Numbered from the stretch's first letter, positions 16,734 through 25,514 are shown. The stretch is 64,000 nucleotides of DNA from Halioxenophilus sp033283405 (GCF_033283405.1 NZ_JAWMQR010000008.1:124001-188000); one strand, 5' to 3'. Made by a program: numbers and translations. Notes: a model not told the origin generated them from the sequence alone.

Positions 16734-17345
16734 ATGTCAGCAGATCCTGCCAACCTAAGCACACTCAAACGCCAAATTCGCCAGACCAAGCGCCGCGCCC
16801 GCAGACAGATAAGCCGGGTGGAACGCCAGGCGGCGGCCCGGCAGCTTAGCCGCGCCATCTACTCCAGCCAGCTGTTTTTACGGGCACGCCACATTGCCCT
16901 GTATTGGCCGATGGGCGAGGAGATAGACCCCCGCCCACTCCTCCATTTTGGGCCGCTGGCCCGACACAAGCACTGGTATCTGCCGGTGGTCAACCAACGC
17001 GGTTACATGCAGTTTCACCGCTATCACGCCGATGCACCGCTGGCGGTTAACCGCTATGGCATTGCCCAGCCACTGGCCCACCCGGGCAGAGTGGTCGATT
17101 TGTGGCGCCTTGATCTGGTGCTGATGCCACTGGTGAGCTTTGATCACCTGGGCAATCGCTTGGGGATGGGTGGAGGTTATTACGATCGCTGGCTGGCAAC
17201 CCAAAAGAGACGCCTGCGCCGGCCACGGCTGGTGGGTATAGGCTTTTACTGCCAAAAATACGAACAGGCACTACCCACAGAACCCTGGGATCAGCCCTTG
17301 GATGGAATTGTTACGGAGAAGGGGTGGTTCATTAAAACCGGTTGA
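16734..17345 (+). CDS. ygfA: 5-formyltetrahydrofolate cyclo-ligase
   Basis: A 203-residue enzyme that converts 5-formyl-THF to 5,10-methenyl-THF with ATP. Visible motifs are an N-terminal basic helix (LKRQIRQTKRRARR), the ALYWPMGEEIDPRPLL region for substrate binding, and the ATP-binding signature GNRLGMGGGYYDRWL near residues 140-154. Length fits the family. It starts about 20 nt after the 6S RNA end and is probably transcribed with it; no Shine-Dalgarno sequence is seen before the ATG. Confidence 0.93.
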   Translation: MSADPANLSTLKRQIRQTKRRARRQISRVERQAAARQLSRAIYSSQLFLRARHIALYWPMGEEIDPRPLLHFGPLARHKHWYLPVVNQRGYMQFHRYHADAPLAVNRYGIAQPLAHPGRVVDLWRLDLVLMPLVSFDHLGNRLGMGGGYYDRWLATQKRRLRRPRLVGIGFYCQKYEQALPTEPWDQPLDGIVTEKGWFIKTG

Positions 17346-17394
17346 CAGCCACTAACCATCACTGCGGGTTAGCGACAGTGGCGAACGGAGGCAA

Positions 17395-17532
17395 TCAGGG
17401 AGCGGTAACGCCCTGCTGTAAAGCTGATGGCGGAGTGGATTCAGATTTAAAGAGATCACTGGCCCCCACACTGGAAGCGAGCACACCCACTAAAAACACA
17501 GCCGCAGCCAGGGTAAGCACATCATTTTTCAT
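17395..17532 (-). CDS. 45-residue secreted or membrane-anchored peptide, unknown
   Basis: A small gene: ATG at the complement of 17530-17532, stop at 17395-17397. The product has a textbook short signal peptide or anchor, MKNDVLTLAAAVFLVGVLAS, with a possible cleavage site near SVGAS (21-25), then about 20 polar residues rich in Ser, Pro and Thr. AAGGA lies 8 nt upstream of the ATG, and a strong promoter (TTGGTG-17-TATAAA) lies at 17595-17623. These signals together support a real gene. It lies in an AT-rich gap between ygfA and ilvA and is oriented like ilvA. Family and function are unknown. Confidence 0.6.
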   Translation of the reverse strand: MKNDVLTLAAAVFLVGVLASSVGASDLFKSESTPPSALQQGVTAP

Positions 17533-17594
17533 CACGAGTATCCTTACGGGTTTTACCTATAGCTTTAACTTTTGGTTATAAAAAAAGAGCAAGG

Positions 17595-17623
17595 TTTATA
17601 CCTAAAATTAAAACGATCACCAA
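17595..17623 (-). promoter_or_regulatory. sigma70 promoter of the 45-residue peptide gene
   Basis: On the minus strand, TTGGTG (17623-17618) and TATAAA (17600-17595) have exactly 17 bp between them. The ATG follows 62 nt downstream. Base composition around it is far more AT-rich than in the neighbouring genes. Confidence 0.6.
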
Positions 17624-17905
17624 GTGATTGTTTGGAATAATCAGTCTTATAGATATATATATACTCGCTTTTAGTTCCCGCAAGTTTTAAATAGCCAAGA
17701 TGTGTTATGCATCACAGAGTCAGTAAGTAGTCGCTTACAAAAGCCAAATAAGTATAAGACGCAAATTAGCAGGCAAAAATATTAGCACTCTTTCATGTTT
17801 GGCTGTGCGCTAGGCAGGGGCACCACCGCCCTCAAAGGGAACAACACCCTTCCAAGCGCCCTAGTTTTGAGCGGCTGTTAACCGGGTGGTGGTTCGAAAA
17901 GACCC

Positions 17906-17930
17906 TCAGCCTGCCCCTCACTGGGGCTGA
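17906..17930 (-). terminator. ilvA terminator hairpin
   Basis: Directly after the ilvA stop on the minus strand, TCAG-CCCC pairs with GGGGC-(A/G)-CTGA around a 5-nt loop, then GGGTCTTTTC. The stem is strong and the T-run short. Confidence 0.5.
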
Positions 17931-17931
17931 C

Positions 17932-19464
17932 TCAGGCCAGAAAGAGCTGGTAGGCGGGGTTATCGGTCTCGTCCCAGTAGCGATAGGTGGGCAGGTTATC
18001 GAGAAAGGTGTAGAGCCCCTCCAACTCACTGCTTGGCACCTGCATGGCCACCAAAATACGGGCGAAGGCGCTGCCGTGGTTGCGGTAGTGGAAGAGCGAG
18101 ATGTTCCAGCGCCCGGCGATGTGGTTGAGAAACTTCACCAGGGCACCCGGGCGCTCCGGAAATTCAAAACGAAACAGCCGTTCTTCCAGTCCCAGCTGAC
18201 TGTCGAGTACCGGGGCATGGCCACCCACCAAGTGGCGGATATGGCCCTTGGCCATCTCGTTTTCGGTCAGGTCGAGAACCTGGTAGCCCTTGTCGACCAG
18301 GCGGGTTACCAGCTCCCGACGGTCACTGCCACCCGGCGCCACCTGCATACCGACAAAAACGTGAGCAGCGGAGTCACTGGCGTAACGGTAGTTAAATTCG
18401 GTGATGTTACGGCGGCCCAAATCTTCACAGAAAGTGCGATAGGCGCCGGGTTTCTCCGGCAGGGTGACCGCCAGAATCACCTCCCGCTGCTCGCCGATTT
18501 CGGTACGCTCAGAGATGTAGCGCAGCCGGTCGAAGTTGGTGTTGGCACCACTGTCGATGGCGATCAAGGTCTGGCCGTGGACGCCATGTTCCGCCACATA
18601 CTTCTTTAACCCCGCCAGGGAGAGGGCTCCCGCCGGCTCGGCAATGGAGCGGGTATCTTCAAAGATATCTTTGATGGCGGCACAGATCTCATCAGTGTTG
18701 GCGGTGATCACGCCATCGATGGTGTCCTGTAAAATCCGGAAGGGCTCCTCGCCAATCTGTTTAACGGCAACACCGTCGGCAAAGATACCCACCTCCGGCA
18801 GAATCACCCGCTCCCCCGCCTGCATGGCGGCGTGTAGACAGGCGGCATCCTCCGGCTCCACGGCATAGACCTTAATACCCGGGCGCACAAACTTGATGTA
18901 GGCCGCCATCCCCGCCGCCAGACCGCCGCCACCCACGGGGATAAACACCGCGTCGATATTGGCTGGGTGTTGGCGCAGCAGCTCCATGGCCACCGTACCC
19001 TGGCCGGCGATCACATCGGCGTCGTCGTAGGGGGGGATGTAGGTGAGGTTTCGCTCCGTCACCAACTGCTGGGCGTGGGCGGCCGCCTCGTCGAAGACGT
19101 CGCCATGCAACACCACATGGCCACCATAACCGCGTACCGCCTCCACCTTAATCGCCGGCGTGGTGCGTGGCATAACGATGGTGGCATCAATGCCCAGATG
19201 CTGAGCGCTATAAGCCAGCCCCTGCGCATGGTTGCCAGCCGAGGCCGCAATCACACCGCGCGCCTTCTGCTCATCATTCAACTGCAGCAACCGGTTATAG
19301 GCGCCGCGAATCTTAAACGAGAAGACCGGCTGCAGATCCTCGCGCTTCAACAGCACGCGGTTATCAAGGCGCGTGGAGATCGATTTGGCAAAATCCAGTG
19401 GCGTCTCCACGGCGAGGTCGTAGATGCGGGCGTCGAGAATGCGTTTGATGTAGGTGTGAGGCAT
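17932..19464 (-). CDS. ilvA: biosynthetic threonine ammonia-lyase IlvA
   Basis: A 510-residue PLP enzyme that deaminates threonine to 2-oxobutanoate, the first step to isoleucine. The PLP-binding lysine is Lys51 in FSFKIRGAYNRL, and the glycine-rich phosphate loop is PVGGGGLAAG. The C-terminal third carries two ACT-like regulatory domains (about 330-410 and 420-500), the long biosynthetic form that is normally inhibited by isoleucine. It diverges from rpiA with about 140 bp between, which matches the Pseudomonas order. Confidence 0.96.
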   Translation of the reverse strand: MPHTYIKRILDARIYDLAVETPLDFAKSISTRLDNRVLLKREDLQPVFSFKIRGAYNRLLQLNDEQKARGVIAASAGNHAQGLAYSAQHLGIDATIVMPRTTPAIKVEAVRGYGGHVVLHGDVFDEAAAHAQQLVTERNLTYIPPYDDADVIAGQGTVAMELLRQHPANIDAVFIPVGGGGLAAGMAAYIKFVRPGIKVYAVEPEDAACLHAAMQAGERVILPEVGIFADGVAVKQIGEEPFRILQDTIDGVITANTDEICAAIKDIFEDTRSIAEPAGALSLAGLKKYVAEHGVHGQTLIAIDSGANTNFDRLRYISERTEIGEQREVILAVTLPEKPGAYRTFCEDLGRRNITEFNYRYASDSAAHVFVGMQVAPGGSDRRELVTRLVDKGYQVLDLTENEMAKGHIRHLVGGHAPVLDSQLGLEERLFRFEFPERPGALVKFLNHIAGRWNISLFHYRNHGSAFARILVAMQVPSSELEGLYTFLDNLPTYRYWDETDNPAYQLFLA

Positions 19465-19602
19465 GGCGAGCTGGTGGGTCTGCTGGGAAAAGCGGCAATA
19501 CTAGCGAAGAAAGGTCTATAAGTCATGAATTAGCATGTCGTTGGCCCTATAATGCCGGCTTCTTTCACCCTATCGCCAACTCTCACTCCCGAAGCCCGCC
19601 CT

Positions 19603-20268
19603 ATGGATCAAAACCAGTTAAAACAAGCCGTCGCCAAAGCGGCCATCGATTACATTCAACCCAAACTTGAAGCCGATACCATCGTCGGCGTCGGCACTGG
19701 CTCCACCGCCAACTATTTCATCGACTATCTGGCGCAGATCAAAGGGCTGTTTGACGGTGCCGTGGCCAGCTCCGAGGCCTCCGCCGAGCGGCTGAAGAGC
19801 CACGGCATTCCGGTGTACGACCTCAACACCGTCGACCGGGTACTGGTCTATGTCGATGGCGCCGACGAGACCAACCCCAACAAGCAGCTCATTAAAGGCG
19901 GCGGCGCCGCTTTGACCCGCGAGAAGATTGTCGCGGCCGTGGCCGAGGAGTTTGTCTGCATCGCCGATGAGAGCAAGTGGGTGGAGACCCTAGGTGCCTT
20001 TCCACTGCCGGTGGAGGTGATCCCCATGGCGCGCTCCCACGTGGGCCGGGCACTGTTGAAGCTGGGCGGCAACCCGGTCTATCGCCAGGGGGTGGTCACC
20101 GATAACGGCAATATCATTATTGATCTGCACGGCTTGGCAATCACCGACCCGGTGGCCCTGGAAACCGAGATCAACCAGATCGTCGGCGTTGTCTGCAACG
20201 GCTTGTTCGCCGCCCGCCCCGCCGATGTGCTGCTGCTCGGTGGTGCCGAAGGCGTCAAACAGTTTTAA
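19603..20268 (+). CDS. rpiA: ribose-5-phosphate isomerase A
   Basis: A 221-residue enzyme interconverting ribose 5-phosphate and ribulose 5-phosphate in the pentose phosphate pathway. Motifs seen are VGVGTGSTANYFI near residues 25-37, the active-site region VDGADETN, and IKGGGAALTREKIVA. I start at ATG 19603 (MDQNQLKQ), which matches the family N-terminus. The 17 in-frame residues before it are Pro/Thr-rich, and a TATAAT box at 19548-19553 lies inside them. It converges on phrB with 3 nt between the stops. Confidence 0.96.
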   Translation: MDQNQLKQAVAKAAIDYIQPKLEADTIVGVGTGSTANYFIDYLAQIKGLFDGAVASSEASAERLKSHGIPVYDLNTVDRVLVYVDGADETNPNKQLIKGGGAALTREKIVAAVAEEFVCIADESKWVETLGAFPLPVEVIPMARSHVGRALLKLGGNPVYRQGVVTDNGNIIIDLHGLAITDPVALETEINQIVGVVCNGLFAARPADVLLLGGAEGVKQF

Positions 20269-20271
20269 CCG

Positions 20272-21663
20272 CTAGCGTTTAAACGCCTCGGCAAAGACCG
20301 CCAATGCCTGCTCCCGCGCCAGTTGGTAATGAATGATTGGTAGGGGGTAGCCGAGCTGACGACACTGCTCGGCACTCGGCTGGTGAATCGCCTTGCCGGT
20401 GAGCGAGGCCAGCTCCGGTACAAACCGGCGCACGAAATCCCCATTGGGGTCGAACCGTTCCGCCTGGCGGTAGGGGTTAAAGATACGAAAATAGGGGGCG
20501 GCATCAGCCCCCACCGAGGCACTCCACTGCCAGCCGCCGTTGTTGCTGGCGAAATCACCATCGATCAACCGGCTCATAAAATAGGCCTCCCCCAAGTGCC
20601 AATCGATCAGCATCAGTTTGCTGAGGAAGGCGGCGGTAATCATCCGCAGCCGGTTGTGCATCCAGCCACTACGCAGCAGCTGGCGCATGCCGGCATCGAC
20701 AATCGGCACCCCGGTCTGCCCCCGGCACCAGCGCTCAAATAACCCACTATCCGCCCAGCGCACGTCGTCGCCGGCCACCTTAAAGCTTTTACCCCGGCTG
20801 ATATCCGGCCGGGCGTAGAGCAGATGGCGGTAAAACTCCCGCCAGATCAACTCCGTCAGCCACTGCCCAGCAAGTCCATCCGGGCCGTGCCGCGCCTCTA
20901 CCTCGGCCAGACATTGGCGCGCACTTACCGCCCCCAGGGCCAAATAGGGGGAGAGCAGGGCAGTCCCCTTGTGGGCCGGAAAATCCCGCGCTACCTCGTA
21001 ATCAACCAGAGAATGGTCACAGAAGGCAGCCAGTCGCCCGGCGATCTGGCGTGGCTTGGCCGGCCAGAGATCGCGCCGGTAGCCGCCACCAAAGGTGGGG
21101 ATGGGGTCGTTGACAACCGCCACCGCCGGCTGCTTTTTGGGCGCCGGCAGGCACTGCCAAGCGGCACTGGTCAACACCTGCCGCCAGCGCCGGGCAAAAG
21201 GGGTAAACACCTGGAACATCTGCCCCTGGCCGGTCACCACCTGACCTGGAGCCAACACCAGGTCGCCCTCCAGAACATTAAAGCCCAGCCCAGCCGCCTG
21301 GCAGGCGGCGGCCACGGCCTGATCCCGGCGTACTTCGTTCAGCGGGTACTCACGGTTGCACCAGATCGCCTCGGCGCCAAGCTCCGCGGCCAGTGCCACC
21401 AACGCCTTGGGCAGCTGGGCGTAATCCGGTACGGAGATGATTTTGAGGGGAATATTGCGCGCCGCCAGCGCTTCGGCCAGGTGGCTGAGCAGGTCGTGCG
21501 CCAGCCCCAGCTTGGCTGGGCTGTCGTGGTGTGCCCGCCACTGGCCGGGAGTGAGTGCAAAACAGGCGATCACCGCGCCGGCCTGGTGGGCGCGAAAAAG
21601 CGCCGGATTGTCCGCCAACCGCAGATCACTGCGCAGCCACACCAGTTGCCGTGAGTTCGCCAT
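20272..21663 (-). CDS. phrB: deoxyribodipyrimidine photolyase
   Basis: A 463-residue class I photolyase that repairs UV-made cyclobutane pyrimidine dimers with blue light. The N-terminal antenna domain begins LVWLRSDLRLADNPALF. The C-terminal FAD domain carries TELIWREFYRHLL, the RQLLRSGWMHNRLRM signature, and the tryptophan-rich GDFASNNGGWQWSAS segment used for electron transfer. I start at ATG 21663, which overlaps the stop of the ybgA-like gene by one base (TGATG), so the two are coupled. A function in cryptochrome-type sensing is less likely because the repair signature is intact. Confidence 0.95.
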   Translation of the reverse strand: MANSRQLVWLRSDLRLADNPALFRAHQAGAVIACFALTPGQWRAHHDSPAKLGLAHDLLSHLAEALAARNIPLKIISVPDYAQLPKALVALAAELGAEAIWCNREYPLNEVRRDQAVAAACQAAGLGFNVLEGDLVLAPGQVVTGQGQMFQVFTPFARRWRQVLTSAAWQCLPAPKKQPAVAVVNDPIPTFGGGYRRDLWPAKPRQIAGRLAAFCDHSLVDYEVARDFPAHKGTALLSPYLALGAVSARQCLAEVEARHGPDGLAGQWLTELIWREFYRHLLYARPDISRGKSFKVAGDDVRWADSGLFERWCRGQTGVPIVDAGMRQLLRSGWMHNRLRMITAAFLSKLMLIDWHLGEAYFMSRLIDGDFASNNGGWQWSASVGADAAPYFRIFNPYRQAERFDPNGDFVRRFVPELASLTGKAIHQPSAEQCRQLGYPLPIIHYQLAREQALAVFAEAFKR

Positions 21664-22646
21664 CAGATCTGGTTGTGCAGGCCGAGTTCGAGGGGGTAGG
21701 GGTCGAGATAGACCTGGCAACGAATATAGTCGTTACCGTAGCGATCGACATAGTGTTTGATAAGGGTGACCGGCACCGCCAACGGTACCACCCCCTGCCG
21801 ATACCGATCGATCACCTCAACCAGATCCTGGCGAATCCCGCCGGCGACGGTGCGCTTCAGGTAACCGAGGATGTGCAGCAGAGTGTTGCAGTGATTTTTA
21901 CGCGTCGCCGGCTTGGCCAGCGCGGCCATAAAGAGAGGCAGATACTCATCGCACAACGCCGCAGGCGTTTTAGCTTGAGAATTGGCCACCAGCTGCCCCA
22001 GTAGCCGGTAGCCCTTTTGCGAATGGGCCATCAGGGTGTATTTGTAGCGGCTGTGGAAGTCGATCAGGGCTTTGGCAGTCGGCTCCTGCGCCACCGCCTG
22101 GCGCCAGTCGTGCAGGGCAAACACCCGCAGGATGAAGTTCTCGCGCAGCTGCGGGTCCTGCAAGCGCCCCTCCTCTTCCACCGGCAACAGCGGATTGTTC
22201 TTCACCACCGCCGCCGCAAAAACGCCGCGCCCACTCTCTGCCAAGGGGTAGCCAAAGCTGGGATTGCTGGTGTCGTCGTTGTAGACCTTTACCCGAAACA
22301 GGCCACAACTGGGGGAGTTTTTAATAAAAATGTACCCGCACAGCTCCGCCAGCGAACGGGCGGTGGCGTCACTGTAGTGCCGCAGGGGCTCGGTGACATC
22401 CAGGCTCGCGTCATCGCTGCCTACCACCCGCGGATGGGCGGCGTCGCCCACCAGGCGGATGCTGGGGCGGGGCACCCCCAGGCCGATAGCGACCTCGGGG
22501 CAGAAAGGCCGAAAGGCAAAGACTTCGCCCAGTACCTCGGTACACAACCGCGATTGCTTATGGCCACCGTTGTAACGCACCGATTCCCCCAGCACACAGG
22601 CACTGATACCGACGGGAATGTTGTTGGGGTGACTGCGCTGGGGCAC
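21663..22646 (-). CDS. YbgA-like protein, DUF523-DUF1722 fusion
   Basis: A 327-residue protein with an N-terminal DUF523 domain (PVGISACVLGESVRYNGGHK at the start, then FRPFCPEVAIGLGVPRP and IKNSPSCGL, with conserved cysteines that could bind metal) and a C-terminal DUF1722 domain (about 200-315, containing SRYKYTLMAHSQKGYRLLG). The biochemical role is unknown. The family is often beside photolyase genes, as here, where it overlaps phrB by one base. The start is a GTG; no strong ribosome-binding site is visible. A light-repair accessory role is inferred only from linkage. Confidence 0.88.
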   Translation of the reverse strand: MPQRSHPNNIPVGISACVLGESVRYNGGHKQSRLCTEVLGEVFAFRPFCPEVAIGLGVPRPSIRLVGDAAHPRVVGSDDASLDVTEPLRHYSDATARSLAELCGYIFIKNSPSCGLFRVKVYNDDTSNPSFGYPLAESGRGVFAAAVVKNNPLLPVEEEGRLQDPQLRENFILRVFALHDWRQAVAQEPTAKALIDFHSRYKYTLMAHSQKGYRLLGQLVANSQAKTPAALCDEYLPLFMAALAKPATRKNHCNTLLHILGYLKRTVAGGIRQDLVEVIDRYRQGVVPLAVPVTLIKHYVDRYGNDYIRCQVYLDPYPLELGLHNQI

Positions 22647-22704
22647 GGCGAAAATCCAAAGAGCTTTGGTGACTATCTACGTAGCCGGCTGCCCGAAGGA
22701 TGGA

Positions 22705-23043
22705 TCAGGGGCAGCGGTAGGCCTCAAACTTTTGGACGCCATCCACCGGCGAGCCTAAGGGTACCAGCACATTGGCGCCCATGGCGGCGGCATCGTTACG
22801 CGCCTGAATGGTGAGCTCGTTGCTCACTTTCTTCTCGCTGCGGTTGATAAAGCCGACGTTATCGACGCCATTGACGGAGATGGTACCCAGCTTCTGGCAG
22901 TTGGCGACGCTGGTATTTTCGCGGATATCCACCTTGGCGCCGGCCTCGCTCAGTTTGACAAAGGTACAACCGGTCACCAGCAGCGAGCTGGCGGCCAACA
23001 GAGCCAGGGGCGCGGGAATAAATTTCTTCAGGGAGTGCATCAT
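22705..23043 (-). CDS. DUF4156-family lipoprotein
   Basis: A 112-residue lipoprotein. The signal peptide ends in the lipobox LVTGC with the lipidated cysteine at residue 26. The mature domain, from CTFVKLSEAGAKVDI to the end, has three further cysteines positioned for disulfides (NCQKLG, and YRCP at the end) and the segment NDAAAMGANVLVPLG, as in DUF4156 proteins, which resemble the sensory domain of RcsF. It is expected in the outer membrane. It lies 5 nt after the esterase gene on the same strand and is probably co-transcribed. Function unknown. Confidence 0.85.
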   Translation of the reverse strand: MMHSLKKFIPAPLALLAASSLLVTGCTFVKLSEAGAKVDIRENTSVANCQKLGTISVNGVDNVGFINRSEKKVSNELTIQARNDAAAMGANVLVPLGSPVDGVQKFEAYRCP

Positions 23044-23048
23044 CGACT

Positions 23049-23963
23049 CTAAAAACCTCTTATAAAATTTGCTAACTCGTCTATGGCCTGCACGGCCTCT
23101 GGCAGGAGCGGGGCAAACCCCTGGAAGACGTGGGGCATGTCCGGCCAGACGCTCAACTGCACCTGGCTCCCCTGGGCGTTGGCCGCCTCGGCAAAACTGC
23201 AGCCGTCGTCGTAAAGAATTTCGGCATCACCCACCTGCAGCAGCGTGGGTGGCAAGCCGGCCAGATCGCCATAGAGGGGTGACACTAACGGATCCTTGAG
23301 GTTCGCCTGCTCCTGCACATAATTGGCAACAATAAAGGGTAGCAGCTTGGCATTGAGAATTGGGTCACGCGGATCAAGCTCCTGGGCCTCGGCCCGCTCG
23401 TACTCCAGGTTGGCCGCCGGCGAGAAGACCACCGCCGCATCGGGCAGCCGCTTACCGCCCTGTTTCAGGGCCAGCATGGAGGCCAGGGTCAGGTTGCCGC
23501 CGGCGGAGTCACCCATGATAAACAGCTTATCGGCTGGCTGTTCGCCCTCGGGGCTGTGGCCCGCCAACCACTGAAAGGCGTGAATGGCATCTTCCAGCCC
23601 CGCCGGAAAGGGAAACTCAGGCGCCAGCCGGTAATTCACCGCCAACACCGGGCAGCCGGTGGCCACCGCCAGGCGGGCAATCAACGGCCGATGGCTGGAG
23701 GAGGAGCCCGCCATCCAGGAGCCGCCGTGCAGATAGAGCACCCGGCGACTGAGATCGCACTCATCGGGAATCAACCACTCGCAGGCCAGTTCGCCCACCA
23801 GCACCGGCAGCATGCGCGCCGTCACCGTTAATATCTCCGGGGCGGCGGCAAAATACATATCCAGCAGCGCCCGCTTTTGCATGGTGTGGGGGCCACTGCT
23901 GAGCGACAGCTCGCTGATCCGCTGCATATGTTCGACGACGGTGGCTAATTCCGGACTGGCCAT
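23049..23963 (-). CDS. alpha/beta hydrolase of the hormone-sensitive-lipase family
   Basis: A 304-residue cytoplasmic esterase-like enzyme. The oxyanion-hole motif is LHGGSWMAGS near residues 78-87. The nucleophile serine lies in GDSAGGN near 150-156, the acid in GDAEILYDD, and the histidine in DMPHVFQGF near the C-terminus. Together these define the HSL/bacterial esterase IV group. The natural ester is unknown; relatives act on short- to medium-chain esters. The DUF4156 lipoprotein gene follows after 5 nt. Confidence 0.9.
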   Translation of the reverse strand: MASPELATVVEHMQRISELSLSSGPHTMQKRALLDMYFAAAPEILTVTARMLPVLVGELACEWLIPDECDLSRRVLYLHGGSWMAGSSSSHRPLIARLAVATGCPVLAVNYRLAPEFPFPAGLEDAIHAFQWLAGHSPEGEQPADKLFIMGDSAGGNLTLASMLALKQGGKRLPDAAVVFSPAANLEYERAEAQELDPRDPILNAKLLPFIVANYVQEQANLKDPLVSPLYGDLAGLPPTLLQVGDAEILYDDGCSFAEAANAQGSQVQLSVWPDMPHVFQGFAPLLPEAVQAIDELANFIRGF

Positions 23964-24087
23964 AGTTTGCTCTCACAATAGGATGACAACACCAATAGTG
24001 CCTGCGCTAACTTACCCCAAGCCATCGTCACTCGGCAATGCACAGTTGAGACAGCCAATAAATAGTGCACAATTTCGCTCCGCCCCC

Positions 24088-24115
24088 TTGGGTGGTGCCG
24101 ACTCTGTGCTATGAT
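24088..24115 (+). promoter_or_regulatory. putative serA promoter
   Basis: TTGGGT (24088-24093) and TATGAT (24110-24115) have a 16-bp spacer, followed by a GC-rich start region (AGCGCCCC), a discriminator type often under growth-rate control. Confidence 0.5.
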
Positions 24116-24120
24116 AGCGC

Positions 24121-24277
24121 CCCTTTTTTCCTGGCCCCGACTGACAGCAGCCGAGGCACCCTGCGGGTGAGGCAGCCCGGTTGCACTCCATAAAAGGCAG
24201 GTATAGAAAACCGACCACCCCGTTTGGGCGTGGTGGTTTCCGGGCACTTTCTCTTTCTTACGAGGTAGTCCGTCATT
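24121..24277 (+). promoter_or_regulatory. structured 5' leader of serA
   Basis: About 157 nt of predicted untranslated leader. It holds a small hairpin CACCC-tgc-GGGTG (24157-24169) inside a larger GC-rich region, and a second hairpin pairing ACCACC (24214-24219) with GGTGGT (24232-24237) followed by a pyrimidine-rich tail. The second looks like a weak terminator, so attenuation or ligand sensing is possible. I do not recognise a known riboswitch class. Confidence 0.35.
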
Positions 24278-25507
24278 ATGGCAAATACGTCACTGGACAA
24301 AGACAAGATTAAATTCGTTCTGCTGGAAGGTGTGCACCAGTCCGCCATCGACACCCTGACCGAGGCCGGATACACCAATATCGAATACCTGAAGACCTCC
24401 CTGCCCCAGGAGCAATTGATCGCAGCCGTCAAGGATGCCCATTTCGTGGGTATTCGTTCACGCACCCAGCTTACCCGGGAAGTGTTTGAACAGGCGGAGA
24501 AGCTGATCGCCGTGGGCTGCTTCTGTATCGGCACCAATCAGGTCGATCTGCAGGCGGCGCAGGAACATGGCATCGCCGTGTTCAACGCCCCCTACTCCAA
24601 TACCCGCTCGGTGGCGGAACTGGTGATCGCCGAAGCCATCCTCCTGCAACGTCGCATCCCCGAAAAAAACGCCGCCTGCCACCGTGGCGGCTGGCTGAAA
24701 AGCGCCGAAGGTTCTTTTGAAGTGCGCGGTAAAACCCTGGGTATTGTCGGCTACGGCGCCATTGGCACCCAAGTGAGCGTTCTGGCCGAAGGCCTGGGCA
24801 TGCGCGTGCAGTTCTACGATGTGGTTACCAAGCTGCCGCTGGGCAATGCCCACCAGATTCGCGACCTGAACGAGCTGCTCGCCACCTCCGATATCGTCAG
24901 CCTGCACGTTCCGGAAACCGCCGCCACCAAAGATATGATGGGCGCCGAGCAGATTGCCGCCATGAAACCGGGCAGTGTTTTGATCAACGCCTCACGCGGC
25001 ACGGTAGTGGATATCGACGCACTCGCCGAAGCGCTCCGCTCCGGCCATATTGGCGGCGCCGCCATCGATGTGTTTCCGGTTGAGCCACGCGGTAACAGCG
25101 ATGAGTTTGTCTCACCACTGCGCGAGTTCGACAACGCCATTTTGACTCCCCACATTGGCGGCTCCACCCAGGAAGCCCAGGCCAACATCGGCACAGAAGT
25201 GGCTGAAAAACTGGTGAAATACTCCGACAACGGCACCACCATCAGCTCGGTCAACTTCCCCGAGGTGGCCCTGCCCTCACACGCCGGTGTGCACCGACTG
25301 CTGCACGTGCATAAGAATATTCCCGGCATTTTGTCGGCCATCAACCGCGTGCTCTCCGAGAACAACATCAATATCTGCAGCCAGTATCTGCAAACCAACG
25401 ACAAGGTCGGTTATGTGGTGGTGGATATCGATGCGGAGTACAGCGAACTGGCGCTGAACCAATTGCGCCAAATTGAAGGGACCATTCGCGCCCGGGTGCT
25501 GTTCTAA
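24278..25507 (+). CDS. serA: D-3-phosphoglycerate dehydrogenase
   Basis: A 409-residue NAD-dependent enzyme that oxidises 3-phosphoglycerate, the committed step of serine synthesis. The NAD-binding glycine motif is GYGAIGTQVS near residues 158-167. Catalytic residues are carried in INASRGTVVDI (Arg) and LTPHIGGSTQEAQ (His). A C-terminal ACT domain (about 335-409) gives serine feedback control, and the length matches E. coli SerA (410). It ends 7 nt from the convergent DUF3108 gene. Confidence 0.97.
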   Translation: MANTSLDKDKIKFVLLEGVHQSAIDTLTEAGYTNIEYLKTSLPQEQLIAAVKDAHFVGIRSRTQLTREVFEQAEKLIAVGCFCIGTNQVDLQAAQEHGIAVFNAPYSNTRSVAELVIAEAILLQRRIPEKNAACHRGGWLKSAEGSFEVRGKTLGIVGYGAIGTQVSVLAEGLGMRVQFYDVVTKLPLGNAHQIRDLNELLATSDIVSLHVPETAATKDMMGAEQIAAMKPGSVLINASRGTVVDIDALAEALRSGHIGGAAIDVFPVEPRGNSDEFVSPLREFDNAILTPHIGGSTQEAQANIGTEVAEKLVKYSDNGTTISSVNFPEVALPSHAGVHRLLHVHKNIPGILSAINRVLSENNINICSQYLQTNDKVGYVVVDIDAEYSELALNQLRQIEGTIRARVLF

Positions 25508-25514
25508 CAGCGCC

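Larger units (their letters stand above)
17533..17931. other. AT-rich intergenic island
   Basis: This 400-bp gap is markedly AT-rich between about 17570 and 17800, with an alternating AT run near 17650-17662. It holds the promoter for the 45-residue peptide and the ilvA terminator hairpin. No other frame looks coding. Confidence 0.6.
23964..24277. other. divergent spacer upstream of serA
   Basis: The 314-bp gap between the divergent esterase and serA genes contains the putative serA promoter (24088-24115) and about 157 nt of leader with two hairpins. No coding frame on either strand is convincing. Confidence 0.6.

Noticed and set aside
17342..17581. 79-residue plus-strand frame after ygfA
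   Set aside because: It lacks a good ribosome-binding site and overlaps the 45-residue minus-strand peptide, which has better start signals and a promoter.
24109..24537. 142-residue minus-strand frame across the serA start
   Set aside because: It covers the serA promoter, leader and 5' coding region in antisense and has no start signals.
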